DNA of 64,000 bases from NCBI GenBank assembly GCA_024449915.1, contig JAMZAV010000109.1, forward strand, positions 558,001-622,000, written 5' to 3'. The DNA is from Sweltsa coloradensis. Its lineage: Eukaryota; Arthropoda; Insecta; Plecoptera; Chloroperlidae. A program made the position numbers and the translations under genes. The notes below the pieces were generated by a model. That model ran no database searches. It saw only the letters and a list, made by a program, of their open reading frames with translations, and was not told the DNA's origin. This document shows positions 12,945 through 24,890 of this stretch, in pieces (the first letter of the stretch is position 1; the number at the start of each line of letters is the position of its first letter).

Positions 12945-13577
12945 GAGCAGCCTACCTCAGATTGAGGTTAGGCTTTTGGCGCGAGCTGGTGATGATTTGG
13001 TGCGCCAATTCCCATTGTCTCAGGTGTTCCTCATTGCATGATGGGGGCAACGACTTCACTACCCTTGTGGTGTAACAGTTGTTGAAGTCTCTGTTGTGGG
13101 TGCCTGCGTGTTGGGCCACCGGTTTCAGGTCTAGTTTTTTGACAGTGTCCTGTCTGTGCCCATTCATTTCGTGCTCAGAGAGTTAGTGGTGAGGCCTATG
13201 TACTCGGCTGGGCATAGCTGGCACTGTAGTTGGTATATCAGGTTGGTAGTGGCACAGCTGTTGTGTTGCCTGATGGGGTAGGTCTTTCCGGTAGCTCGAG
13301 CGGTGAATGTAGTGGTGGAGGGGTGAATGGTGCAAGTTTTGCAACGGGGTCTCTTACAGGGGTGTGAACCCTGTGGTAGGGGTGGCTTCTCCGTTTTCCT
13401 TGCGGGGCTGTGCCTCACAATGTAGTCGCTGATGTTGCGAGGACGCCGGAAGTACACGCCTAAACTTGCTCGCATACCGACGCGGACTGCGGACCTTTTG
13501 TGAGTGCATTCTTTTGTTCCTTTTATTCGCTCAAAACAGGGTTTTTCCACGCTAGCAACGTCTTCCATGAGCTCCAC
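12945..13577 (-). mobile_element. Penelope-like element fragment (C terminus with GIY-YIG-type region)
   Basis: Minus strand 13164-13577 encodes an R/P/C-rich linker (FRRPRNISDYIV, KRPRCKTC) leading to LIYQLQCQLCPAEYIGLT, matching the conserved region that links a Penelope reverse transcriptase to its GIY-YIG nuclease. The frame breaks at about 13165 and continues at 12952-13167 as MNGHRQDTVKK, QHAGTHNRDF, the next part of that domain. The RT itself is missing, so this is a truncated, frameshifted copy. Confidence 0.72.
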
Positions 13578-14298
13578 CCCCCCTCCCCACGCGTCTGGCC
13601 GGCCCTACGAGAGCGCGCTACGTGGAATAGACCTACGCTACCAGGCTTGAGTGCTGTCTTTGTGAAGTTGTTCTTCTTGGAAATCATGGTTCTGTAAAGT
13701 TTCATTTCAGCTTTTGTTGTGATTGTTGTTCATTCATTTACGAGATATTATCAGTTTAACTATTCAATGCTCCGATATTTATTACGCAACGAGATGAATA
13801 ATGTTGGACATTAGTTTTTGAAGACGACGTAATATTGATGTGAGAGAACTGATAAGATAATTTATTATCGTAGCACTACGGAATAAAGTAAAGCGATACC
13901 AAGTTGACGTAGAGTGTGGAGAAATGTATCTCGATAAAATACTTGTTGACCTTGAACGATGTACTACAATAATGGCTGTGAGTGTGACGCGCCGAGGTTG
14001 AGCAATCGGCGCGGGAGTGCAGCCGCCCGAGCCAGCCCGTAACACACACGCGTCACTAGTAGCCTATACTGCAGTCAGTGCCGGCGCTTCGTACTTCACG
14101 TCTTAAGCGTGTTGTAGATCTCCCAGTAGACGCATTTTTCACGGAATAAAGCGATTAATGTCTTGACTGGTACTATTTTATGAAGTTCTGCAGAGCGGGC
14201 AGTAAATTACAAAATTTCGGGCGGGCGTGCTATTCGATTATCGATCTATCGATCGTTTTGGGAAATAATCGTATTGATCGATATATCCATTATCAAAC

Positions 14299-16380
14299 GG
14301 GCGATTCCACTGTTACGTGTGTGACTTTCGCACTGAAACCATGAAGGAAAATTGAAATTTGAAGGCATGGGATATTTGTTTTTTGAAAAATCAAAAAGTG
14401 TGTTATTTAGATTAGACATTTATTGATTTTTAAGAAGAAAAAAAAGTAAAATTATCCTTATAGTTTAGTTATTATGAATTTTACCAATTGCGTTACGTTT
14501 GTGACTCGGAGAAATACAGATATTTGAAATGTAATGTTTGTCACCATATTCCTGTGAAACTACAATGTTTAGAAAATTGAGATTGATGTAGGTGAATGGC
14601 TGAACTATTAACTGTTTAAAAAATAAATTGTAGATTTTTATGTTTTTAATTTGTCCACTAAATAAATGTCCAAAGTTGCGTTACGTGTGTGACAATAGGC
14701 CGTTACGTGTGTGACCGTGTGAATATAATGGTAAAATTAGGAAGAATTCAGTGTAGTTTGTAGTTTTTTTCACTCAATGATTCAAAACTTAACTAGTCCA
14801 CGTGGATTTATGACTTTTGGAGCAGTTATTTTTTTTAAAATGATTTTTATAGGATAAAATATGGAATCTGTAACTTCCGGCCACTTCCACTTCCAATACT
14901 TTCCGTCAGGAATCATCTTGCTGACTTGTACTTTGGCACTTTCTTTCTTTACTACCTTTCCTGCATAAACTACTTATTCATAGGTAACAAGACACCAGTC
15001 TCCAACTTGGACTTCTACTAGTGGTTCACTATCGGAGGTCATTTCAAGCTCTGCCGCGTCTCAATTTCCTCATCGTTTAGCTCGTAACAATCTTGAATGT
15101 CGGGGAACATTTTTATCGTCAACATCAGAAGTCTGTAGCTTTATATGTTTCCACTAGGGTAACATTCACATATAACATGCATGTTATGTACTGTATTCCT
15201 TCTTTCTGAGGTAACAGTACTCCGTGGTTTCTCAGCTAGCAATCTTAATAAAGAAAACCAAACAACAATATTATTTGCAAAATAACTAGGCCTAGGCCTA
15301 ATATATGAAATAAAACCAATTTAAAAAAAAACTGCATTGGTAATACTATGTACGTAGAAATGTACATTAGCTCTACCGTTTCAGTTACTTATTGACTGAT
15401 GTGGAAGACATGTTGTTGCCGTCATCAACTCTTCTGCGGTTTGTGCGAAGTCTAGCGATCTCTAAACCACAACATTGTCCTTCTTGCTCATTGATTTTAA
15501 TGTAACAATTAACTGTGCTGACAAGCTTCATTCACCCACTGGCTGCTTGAGGTTTGTTACTGCCATTGTCCAATTTGGCAATTACAAACCCAAAGATCTT
15601 GAATGCCAGTTGAGAAAACAGCCCCATAGACTCCAAAACAAGCGGGATATTTAAATTGCAACAACTGATAGGTCTATGTCTTGTCCTAAATTATACTACT
15701 GTACAAAGTTAACCCATTACAAGGTATTTAAATTGAATATAAATTTGTTATCATGTTTGCTAACTAGAAAAGTTGTGAAAAGTGGTGGGCAAAGAAACAA
15801 ACCTAATGTGTCACAAACGTAACGTTACGTTTGTGACAAGGAAAGTTACGTGTGTGACATACTTAAAAAGGGTCATTAAAGCACTTTTTGATTTTTGGTT
15901 TTTGATTTTCATCTTTCTTAAACCTGTTTAAAAGAGGAATTAATTTGTAAACATTGTACTAAATTTATTTCAACCCTTAAATTTACTATCAGTTTCTTGG
16001 CGTTACGTGTGTGACCAACTTGTAATGAGTCATCGTTTTGTGTTTTTTTTTTTATCACCAAAAAATAAAATAAAAAATGCCTGCTATTGGCTTTTGGTAG
16101 GTATAAGTTAACTTAGTTGACTTGTAAAAAGTTTTTTTTTTTTTTTTAATAAACACAAAATATATCAACAATTGATTATGTCATTCATTTTTTTTTTTTA
16201 ACGAACGAGAAACGAATCATTGCACATAAAGTACAATAGATTTGTAAATACTTGTTAGATTTTGTTTATTTTTGTTTCATTGAAAAGAGGACAATTTTTT
16301 CATTAAAAATATGTAATTTGGTTGTCTTGGCAAAATTTTAATTATTTGAGCCAGCAGGACCACTTTCAGTGGAATCGCCC
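14299..16380. mobile_element. Inverted-repeat transposon with an array of GTTACGTKTGTGAC motifs
   Basis: Perfect 14-bp inverted repeats GGGCGATTCCACTG / CAGTGGAATCGCCC are flanked on both sides by AAAC (14295-14298 and 16381-16384). The element carries eight copies of a 14-mer, GTTACGTGTGTGAC or GTTACGTTTGTGAC. Four lie within 420 bp of the left end (14312, 14492, 14680, 14702). Four lie on the right side (15810 inverted, 15824, 15845, 16002). Around 14846-15100 the minus strand shows a decayed coding stretch (VGDWCLVTY, KVQVSKMIPDGKYWKWKWPE). I do not recognise the superfamily. Subterminal motif arrays of this kind usually bind the transposase. Confidence 0.68.
14846..15105 (-). pseudogene. 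Decayed coding remnant inside the motif-array transposon
   Basis: Short conserved-looking pieces, VGDWCLVTY then a stop, KVVKKESAKVQVSK, DGKYWKWKWPE, and further upstream CYELNDEEIETRQSLK. The alternation of VGDW/V..Y/K..G.V with a WKWP block resembles small C-terminal domains seen in some transposon-encoded proteins, but I cannot name the family. Confidence 0.35.
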
Positions 16381-16384
16381 AAAC

Positions 16385-17470
16385 GGCAACCCTACAACTT
16401 TTCCAAGGTCAACAATAATTTGATCAATTTTCAATACCAAATATACAAGTCCGGTACCTACTTAGTTTTAGCCATTTGTATTCATGTTTTCTATTGCAGA
16501 GCCCCTACTTTACTTCAGGTAAACTGTTGGTATCCTAATAATTTATGTCACTTCCATGATCCAGCCTTTTGGCAACCTTTTCATCACAAATTTATTAAAG
16601 AAAGATAAAAACATTTCTTTTAGTAGCACCAGACTTTGGCACAGGCGTGTAGTCAGGTTTCCACTCACCAGGTACAAGGTTGCTGCTGTCACATCCGTCA
16701 GATGATCCAGTCAATCTTCTTACATCAAGGCTTCACCGACGTCCACGTACCACCGAAAGCCTGGAATAACAAAATAATAAAATATGTATTATAGGCCCCT
16801 ATAGGAGTTTCGAGGATTTTTTTAAACCTGTTAGTGTATGACAAGGAGAGTGGTATTATAGGGCTTATAAATATATATGTTGCATTTTTTAAGTATAGAA
16901 ATTTGTTTCAGGAATTGGCTATTTGATGTAAGGTGGTAAGGGAAGTCCCAGTAGTCCTAAAACTTAAGTTACATTTAGGGAGTGTAAGAATATCATAATT
17001 TTTATTAACTAGTAACATATGTGACTACTTTGTATTGACTCTAGTATGGATGTTCGTTTGAGTAACGTAGTAGTGAGAATGGAAGAGACACCACCATGCG
17101 TACAGGCTGGGCGCGAAGATATCCAAGTCATATTATTGTTAAAATTGAGTGTTTAATCAAACCTTTGCATTTTACAGTGTGTAATTATCAAACGTGTATT
17201 TTCTAACCACCTAATCTGCGCGATTCTTTATTAAACACAATTATACTTAATTCTACGAATCGAGTCTGTGTACCTACTATGTGTGACGAACGGCCCCGTA
17301 GTTTGTTCCTGACCTGGAGGCTGTCGAAGGGCCTGGCCCTAGCTTTTGGCTTATTTATTGTGTATAAATTAAAGAAAGCTAACATTTCAGAAGGGGGATA
17401 GTGTACCAATTGTGACCTACCAGATAAGTACCAGATATGTACGGGATAAGTACGTAAATAATTTGATTTA
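16385..17470. other. No gene recognised
   Basis: Short open frames (16369-16608 plus, 17203-17532 minus) match no domain. The former overlaps a transposon end and the latter the Helentron-like copy. Confidence 0.4.
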
Positions 17471-17473
17471 ATA

Positions 17474-17783
17474 CTAGGAAGCTTCGCAAACGCTTTGGCA
17501 GCCGCGTTGTTGGCTGAGCGTAATTGGTGCATTGAGCTTCCCTGTGTTCATGAGTAATAATTTTTTTCGATTGCGCTCAAATTTCACAAGAATATGATAA
17601 TTCATAAAACTAAGGTTCTGTGAAAAACTCATTACAATCGGATAAAGCATGTTGGTGTTATAAGTTAAAGAAATGTTTTTTTAAATAAAAAAAATCGTAA
17701 AATTGCAATTTTCAAGAAAAATAATTTTTCAATTGCGCTCAAATTCCACACAAATGTATTAATTCATAAAATTAAGAGGTATA
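17474..17783 (-). mobile_element. Helentron-like element fragment (CTAG end)
   Basis: Begins CTAGGAAGCTTCGCAAACGC with the terminal hairpin and the subterminal GAGCGTAATTGG. It ends abruptly within the core repeat. Confidence 0.6.
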
Positions 17784-17789
17784 GTGCTA

Positions 17790-18975
17790 ACTTTTCCCGT
17801 GCATTTCTAGAAAGTTACGCTCTTGCGGGGAGCGGGCAGGGAGGGAGATATGCGTGAACAAGTACTCATCCCCACCGCAAAAAACATGGCAGTAACGAAA
17901 GCCGAAGAGGGGCAATTCACCGACACAGAGCGCCTTATCTAATTTATTGCTTGCCCGACTCACTCGTTCAACGATAACTCTGTCAAGGTCAACTTACATT
18001 CTGCAACGTACTAGATGCATACCCCCATGCATACATGTGAAGATAATAGGAACCAATCCCCGTTGTAAGCTAATCATGCGAAGAGTTACTTTCTGTGTGT
18101 CTGGAAAAATACATTATACAGATTTTATTTTAACTAAATTCTAGAAATAAAAAAGTACGCCCAACCTGTGAAATTGAACAATTCCCCCATTCCATAAGGA
18201 GTATTAAATCATGCGCTCAAGGTTACGAGTTTTAATTCTGAATTTAAGTTCATAAAATATTACAATGGATAAGCAGTAGTATGTCAAGAAAATCTGCTGC
18301 CTTTAAAGAACAAAAACTAATTATTATATAATGTCGATTAACTCTTTCCAGATATATCTTATTCGATTTGGTTTATAAAACACTCGTAGCTGTAATTGTT
18401 TTCTTTTTTACAATTCAGAAAAAAAATCCGCTAAAGCGTTTTTTAATAGAACCCGATCTGCCTCAATAACGTGGCAGTTCTAACCTGAATTGAGGTACAT
18501 AAAATTAATTCCCACGGAGAGTGTTTACCCGGTCAACACCAAATCAGAGAAAAAAAGTAATATAAAAAAAAATTATTTTATTTACACAGTGCCATGAAAA
18601 TATTGTGTTTCTCCTCGTGCATCAATGAAATCCATTAATTTCATTTAGGTTGAAATGAATAACAGTATTTATTACAATACATACAATATGTTATCTGTTC
18701 ACAATACGCCATAAATTTGGACACAGACTAAAAATACTAATTTCATTAATTGACAATGAAATAACGTTTACTTCGGACACACAATTACAAATACACACAT
18801 AAAATATTCAAAATATAAACAGCCTAAACACTAATTATCTAAATACAATAAGGTTTTATTATAATTCTTTTACAGGCGAATAATTAACAAGTAACTATAG
18901 AAACTTGACAACAATCACCTACAACTACAATGCGTACAAAAAGCAATTATTTGGGCCTCGAGATAAATTTAAAAA
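17790..18975. other. No feature seen
   Basis: AT-rich sequence with no long frame, paired repeats or RNA gene that I can support. Confidence 0.4.
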
Positions 18976-18980
18976 AAATG

Positions 18981-19092
18981 TATTTAGAATCTACTCACTC
19001 AGTTATATAACTGATTTTCAGTGGGAGACTTTAAATCAAAGCGACCAAGCCAAAGGTTGGCTTGGTGTAGGCCCCAACGCAATCGACGAGCA
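18981..19092 (-). mobile_element. SINE family 1, tail fragment
   Basis: Keeps only the tail (ctactcactcagttatataa .. ttttcagtgggagac) and the first body words (gcgaccaagcca, cgcaatcgacgag). The open frame covering 18905-19276 is incidental to this repeat. Confidence 0.6.
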
Positions 19093-19235
19093 AACACATA
19101 ATTACGCGTACATACTTTTGTTAATTGGTATTACAATCTCTATTAATACGGTAAAACTTTACCCAATGTACCTAACAAACAATAATTTTGCAATGAAACT
19201 TGAAAAAGTAATGAGATCCCACACATTAAAAAAAC

Positions 19236-19785
19236 GGTACTTGTTCATTAACGGGACCCCCCTCCAAAAAATGTAAAAATTTAGTAAAAACATTTCAATA
19301 GAGAATCATAACTACTACATCTACTCCATCTGAATTTCAGGAGGTCAGGAAAACACAATTATTTCGAACAAAGCCTCGAAAACATCCTTTCCGGCTACAT
19401 ACTTTGCGCCAGGAGTGACACGGCCTAGGCCAACATACTCCACCTACAAAACCTTTAACGTCGCTATTTTAAATATTAATGACTGTCAATGGAAAAGTAC
19501 TTTCGTTTAAAATAGCAACGTTAAAGGTTTTGAAGGTTCATTTGGTGTCCGTGAACGTCAATGTCAGCTGCACGGCGACGACTGCTCTCATGTAGGCCTA
19601 CGCGTTCCAATGGACTGTACTCGCCTGAGTCACGTTAAACGTGTGAGTCAAGTTCACTGTAAGAGTCATATCTAACTCCTCGCAAGTTGTAATTATTTAT
19701 TGTAAACTGAAATAAGTAAAAAAACGACGATGGGGGGGACCAATTAACAAAAAATTGAGGGGGGTCCCGTTAATGAACAAGTACC
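19236..19785. mobile_element. Inverted-repeat transposon with perfect 8-bp TSD
   Basis: Termini GGTACTTGTTCATTAACGGG / CCCGTTAATGAACAAGTACC are flanked by AAAAAAAC on both sides (19228-19235 and 19786-19793). An 8-bp duplication suits hAT or P-type elements, but the terminal bases are not typical hAT. No transposase. A hairpin (cctttaacgtcgctatttta and complement) is nested at 19446-19530. Confidence 0.7.
19446..19530. repeat. Hairpin of the cctttaacgttgctattttaa family
   Basis: Inverted 24-bp ends (aaaacctttaacgtcgctat and complement) around a 35-bp spacer. The same word appears twice in tandem at 31215-31335 and again near 33045, so it is a dispersed MITE-like unit. Confidence 0.6.
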
Positions 19786-20124
19786 AAAAAAACTTAGTAA
19801 TCATTGGACAGAAATAGTCAACCAAAGAAGCTCATCCATCAACGCTACTGGAAAAAGCGTACGCGGAGCGGCTTATAGTTTAAAGAAATCCCGTTCTCAT
19901 GTCCCTTAGTTTCAAAAGCTGACCTTCGCCTTATAACGTCATAAACCAAGACAAGAGTATTTGTTGCTGTACAGTGTGTTATTGAATCTATTTATTAAAT
20001 ACAGAGGTGGAGCTTCTCGGTTTGAACCCTAGTCGGGCAAAGTTAAAATTGTTTCACTTCAATTCAGTTAAACGCTTACGCTTTGTGTTATCTAGTAATT
20101 ACACAATCACTCTTTCAAAGTTGT

Positions 20125-20312
20125 TCTGAATCGGCCTTGTTGATTCTGGCGTTGATCCGCGGGTGTTCGTGCTGTCCATACCACTGATTGCTAATTTGCT
20201 AAAAAAAATATTGATCTTTGATTGATTATATCGCTTACTCGTCGATTGCATCGGGGCCTACAAGGTTGGCTTGGTCGCTTTGGTTTCAAGTCCCCCACTG
20301 AAAATCAGTTCG
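20125..20312 (+). mobile_element. SINE family 1, 3' fragment
   Basis: Plus-strand copy running from gaatcggccttgttgattct to the tail ccactgaaaatcagtt. The tRNA-like head is missing. Confidence 0.6.
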
Positions 20313-21397
20313 TTTTACATCGGAAGTGCAGGTGTGTCCGCAGGATTTTTTACAGGAGGGGACAAATAATTTTGTATTGTCCCAACTTGTGCTCATACAA
20401 TTCTAGAAATGGAAATAAAAAGGGGTCGGGATGGCAGCAGGAGCGAAGCCGTGTCGCGAAGACAATTAAACAACAGCGCCGCAAGCGCAGGCGCAGGCGT
20501 TTAAAAAAGTAGTGGGCTGAATGCATTCCGAAATAATGTAGTTTTTGTAGAAATTAGAAAATCATCAAAAACGATACAAACACCGACTATATTGAACGTT
20601 CAGGGGGGGGGGGCAAGTTCCCCCTCCAGATAATAGCCTATTCGACTTTGGTGTGTTGTGTTGTGTGTTGAGTGTGTGTGAAATTGCAATCTTGTTTATA
20701 CGATAAATTGTTATCTATAATACTTCACAAACGACAAAATATTTGTTGCAAAGTTATATTCAAAAACTTGTAACTAATACAAAAACCATATTTTACAATC
20801 ACTGGTCATGTCACGAAGCCATTTCCAAAGTCAATCACCTAGTAATTCTTATTATCTTGTTTTATAAAGCAACATCATCGCCTTCTGGAGCCCACAAAAC
20901 AATTACAGCTCCACTGTGAGTGGAATGTTTATGATAGTGAGAAATCGGATATTCAGTCGGCCAATGACCAATCTTATCCATAAATATATCTGTATGAGCA
21001 TTGAGCAGCAATCAAAATAAATTAGATACTTTTCACTCATGCGTTTCACTCAGTGGTATAAAATAAGACATCGGCTAGTGACGTGGCGTGATGTGGCGAA
21101 GTGGGTGTGATCGGCGGGTTCAAGGTCACGCGTGTACAACTGAACTATTTTGCTAATAGCTACTTGACTATTGATGTGAATTGCGTAAATGTTATTTGCA
21201 GGACACATAGAGATGGGTATCAAAAGACTCGTCTTGAAGTCAGGAACAAGAACAAAGACGTTTCAACCGCGGAAAATGATTTAGGTGGTAGATAACGGGG
21301 TCCAAAGGCACGTGCTCACGTCATCAATGCTTTTGCTAAGATGTAATATATTGTTTTCATACGACCATGGAAATACATAAAATAACGTATTCGTTTC

Positions 21398-21560
21398 ACA
21401 ATCTACTATATCAGTAACAACTAACAACTGATTTTCAGTGGGCCAAGCCAATCCTTCGGCACCAACGCATGAACATGCGCCAACGAAAGATCGGTGGTAT
21501 TAGATATAGGAAAACGCGACCCGTGTGAGACGCCAGAATCAACAAGATTACATCTGATCA
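21398..21560 (-). mobile_element. SINE family 1, diverged fragment
   Basis: Contains actgattttcagtgggccaagcc and gccagaatcaacaagatt, in the order of the family body, with several deletions. Confidence 0.45.
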
Positions 21561-22279
21561 ATTATAGAATTTATTATGTGTGCTATTAAATAAAATAAGT
21601 TTTATCTACATCCAGCGAGAAACGTAGACCTAATAGTAATTCGTACATTACGTTACGTCTAATTATGGCAACAATTATCGAAATGTCTGTCCTGTAGATA
21701 TGATCAAGACAGCCGAGTCCTATCAAACGATTTTACTTTTCTTGCTATTATCATGATAAAGAACGATACACCATACCTAAAAAAAAAAAAAATTGAAAGT
21801 AGTAGTATAGAAATCATCATCATAAAAATCAACAGAATGCGATATACATATTAAAATGTAATTAAATTAATTTAATTTCTGATTCCGTCCGCAGTGGCAC
21901 ACGTACTATTGTGACGCTGGCGAATTACACTACAGGAGGAGGACGCGGATTCGAATCCCTCACAAGGCATTGTTTTTAAATTGTCCTTCACATTCATCTA
22001 TCATTACTTATCATCTCGAATATCAAACTTGAAATAATAAGGACGTTTTACAACAATATTCATCAACATTAATTTCCGATAACGAATATTATAGAATTAT
22101 TTCAGCAACGATTTGAAAAGCTGTAAGCAAACATCGAATAGCAGATTGTGTTTATGTAATCTGATGACAAGCACATCCGGTGTCCAGATCCAGCCCACTT
22201 TACCTCCCCTACTTGCTTCGAGGCAGAGACGATCTGATTTCGCTAGGGAGCGCCACCAAATGGAGCCAAAATTGTGCTT

Positions 22280-22625
22280 TGTAAGGTGTTCGTACTTTTC
22301 GTCCTACGTCCACATTTTTCGAGCGATAAAAATGAGTTTTTTTTTGCATATTTAAAACAGAAATGTGAATCTCAGCACGTTGGCCGATTTTTCAATTTCG
22401 CTTCCTGTTGGTCACACTAAGTCAGTAAACTCTGACCGGAAATGAACATTTTTCGACATTTCCCATGGACTTTGAGAATTCGCGGGGAAAAATCTATGGC
22501 TTAAATGGGAAAAGGGCCAACGTGCTAGGATTACAAATTTAGTTACCTTTCAGGGGGAACAAGCAGAATCAAAATATAGACCTATTAATTTTCCTGCCCG
22601 TAGTTCGAAAAGTACGAAAGTACTG
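22280..22625. mobile_element. Nested inverted repeats (MITE-like)
   Basis: Outer pair ttcgtacttttcg..ctacg (22289) and its complement (22600-22618), and inner pair AGCACGTTGGCC (22374) / GGCCAACGTGCT (22515). Both are centred on the same segment. The frame covering 22113-22355 overlaps this repeat and shows no domain. Confidence 0.5.
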
Positions 22626-22671
22626 CACATGACGTGCTCAACTTGGTGTTTGAATCGCACCCAAGCCTCTT

Positions 22672-22987
22672 AAGGTTCTGTGCAAAAATAATTACAATCG
22701 GATAAAGCATAAAGGTGTTATAAGTCGAAGAAATTTTAAAAAAATTGAAAAAAAATCGTAAAATTGCGATTTTCATGAGAAATAGTTTTTCAATTGCGCT
22801 CAAAAACGTGGCAGTTCTAAGTTCAGAGATTTCGAAGGCCTCCAGAAAATTTCATCGCAATTGAAGTATCGGTTTAGCCGGAATCGTGTTAGCAAACACA
22901 CAAAAATACAAAAAGAAAAAAAAAAAAAAACATTCCGGATTTTTTTCTCCAGTGTAGTGAAATGGAATCTTCGCTACGCTCATCCAA
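22672..22987 (-). mobile_element. Helentron-like element, truncated copy
   Basis: Carries the core (ggataaagcat, ttgcgattttcatgag, agttcagagatttcg) and the TTGGATGAGCG terminus in inverse orientation at 22987. The CTAG end is missing. Confidence 0.6.
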
Positions 22988-23892
22988 TGAACTTTTTGAC
23001 CTTGAGTGTACAGTAGCCATTTTGAACACTTGTCACTGCCGTGAAGTTAGTTCCACCGCTGTCTGGATGACGCACGTAGTACGCCGACTTCCGCGATAGA
23101 GAGCACCACAGTAGCCTACAGCGTTGATTTCGAGCAATCTCATTGGTCGAAAAATTCTAAATCCAAAGAACTTAGGCCCCTAGTACTTGAAAGCAACCCT
23201 CGACAATCCCACTCCCAAGCTCGCAATTTGCGAGTGAAAATTTGTTGCTTGCAAGTTGGAAAATTGACACTCGCAGATAACTTATCGTGCGACCGCGCGT
23301 TTTTTACGATCTAGCATTTGAATTGCCGTGCCTGCAATACAACTACCGCGCATAAGCTGATGCGCAGCATGGCCTGTTACCAACCACTCGCCAAAAACGA
23401 ACGATCAAAAAGCCAAGGTCAAGGTTTCGCATTTACTCTCCCAGTTGTCGAGAAAAATGCTATAAAAGGATCTATCAGTGGCTGAAAAAAATTATACATG
23501 GTGTTCCAGGGAGAGGGTCCCCCAGTGATGCTTAATACCAAACGGTTTTGCTCTTACTCTCACGGTTGAAGATCTTAGAGAAATGTTTATTCGAAAGAAA
23601 AAACTTAAAATGATGTATACTTCGTAGTAAAGTATGGTTCTGAATTTTAAAACAAACTATGCAAAGAAATTCCGCTATTTTTTTTCCTCGAAAAAACGCC
23701 GACAGGGCACGAACCAAAGCATAGAGAAAAGTTTAAGAATGATGATTCGACCATGTAAAGTATGTTTCCGAATTTCCAAACAAATCACCCAAATTCCGCA
23801 ATTTTATTTTTTCCTCGAAAAGGGTAATATAAGATCGGATTATCAGAGAATGATGGTCCACACTTCACCTCTATCGAAGGGTATTATCATGT

Positions 23893-24043
23893 ACGGCAGC
23901 CAGGTGCGGTAGACAGGTGCGGCAACCAGGTGCGGCAGCCAGGTGCGGCAACCAGGTGCGGCAACCAGGTGCGGCAACAAGGTGCGGCAACAAGGTGCGG
24001 CAACAAGGTGCGGCAGCAGGTGCGGCAACCCGGTGCCGCACAT
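23893..24043. repeat. 13-bp minisatellite (GGTGCGGCAACCA)
   Basis: About eleven units. A 13-bp period without stops makes all minus-strand frames open and produces repetitive pseudo-proteins, which should not be annotated. Confidence 0.9.
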
Positions 24044-24183
24044 CCACATAACCACATAACCACATAACGACATAACGACATAACGACATAACCACATAAC
24101 GACATAACGACATAACTACATAACCACATAACGACATAACCACATAACGACAAAATGACATAAACACATAACCATATAACAAC
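24044..24183. repeat. 10-bp minisatellite (ACATAACGAC / ACATAACCAC)
   Basis: About fourteen units following directly on the 13-bp array. It is absent at the duplicated locus near 27.3 kb. Confidence 0.9.
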
Positions 24184-24810
24184 CTAACTGTTTCGCTCTT
24201 ACTCTCACGGTTGACGAGAAAAATGCGATATAAGCAGCTAGCAGTGTCTGAAAAAATTAAACATGGTGTTTGAGAGAGAGGGTCCCCCAGTGATGCTAAA
24301 TACATAACGGTTTTGCTCTAACTCTCACGGTTGACAAGAAAAATGCGATAAAAGTATCTAGCAGTGGCTGAAAAAAATTATACATGGTGTTCCAGAGAGA
24401 GAGTCCCCTGGAGGCCAAGTCTTGAAACTTGCGTTTTAACTCACCTCACGTTTCGAGTCGCAAATTTCCGACAAGTCGCTCAAAACCATCAAATCGGTAG
24501 TCTTGAGACAAACTTGCGAAATGGCTTGCGACTTGGCTCGCAATTTTTCTTACGTTTCAAACCGCGAGGTTTTACCTTGCGTGTAGAGATTTATTTGCGT
24601 CTTGACTGCCACATCGAAAGTTTTTAATGACTAAATAAATAGTTATAAGGTACATCCTATGTATAAAGACGTAAATTACACTCGAGAAATGTTGGCAGAA
24701 GGCTTTAAAAATATTTAAAGTGTTATAATTGTCATGTCAAATTATTTACGCTCGTCGCAAGTTAGCGTGCATCTGCATTAGTGGCGCTATAGATCGGCGT
24801 TTCGACGTCG

Positions 24811-24890
24811 TCCCGGCGGCCGAGTGGTTAGAGCGCTTGATTTCAACGCGAGGGGTCGCCGGTTCAAATCCCGCCTGGGAAATCTTTTTT
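24811..24890 (+). tRNA. tRNA-like sequence (pseudogene or SINE head)
   Basis: Good A box (GGCCGAGTGGTTAGAGCG) and B box (GGTTCAAATCC), with TCCCGG and CCTGGGA as partly complementary acceptor strands. The D arm resembles Ser/Leu-type tRNAs. The T stem has a mismatch and no convincing five-pair anticodon stem can be drawn, so it is probably not a functional tRNA. Confidence 0.4.

Larger units (their letters stand above)
23430..24408. repeat. ~120-bp satellite units with embedded minisatellites
   Basis: Units at 23430-23545, 24190-24307 and 24308-24408 share ctctcacggttga.gagaaaaatgc, atctagcagtggctgaaaaa and gagagggtcccccagtgatgc. Between them lie a 360-bp block repeated at 26896-27272 and two minisatellites. 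No gene is supported here. Confidence 0.7.

Noticed and set aside
18905..19276. 123-codon open frame
   Set aside because: It runs through a SINE tail and into the end of an inverted-repeat transposon and has no recognisable domain.
20222..20512. Arg-rich open frame
   Set aside because: It starts inside a SINE fragment, and its basic tail comes from a low-complexity cgcaggcgcaggcg stretch.
21885..21970. Possible tRNA with box B GGATTCGAATCCC
   Set aside because: There is no convincing A box or anticodon arm upstream, and it is probably a repeat scrap.
23843..24305. Long cysteine/leucine-rich open frames on the minus strand
   Set aside because: They are produced by 13-bp and 10-bp minisatellites that lack stop codons in these frames, and no domain is present.
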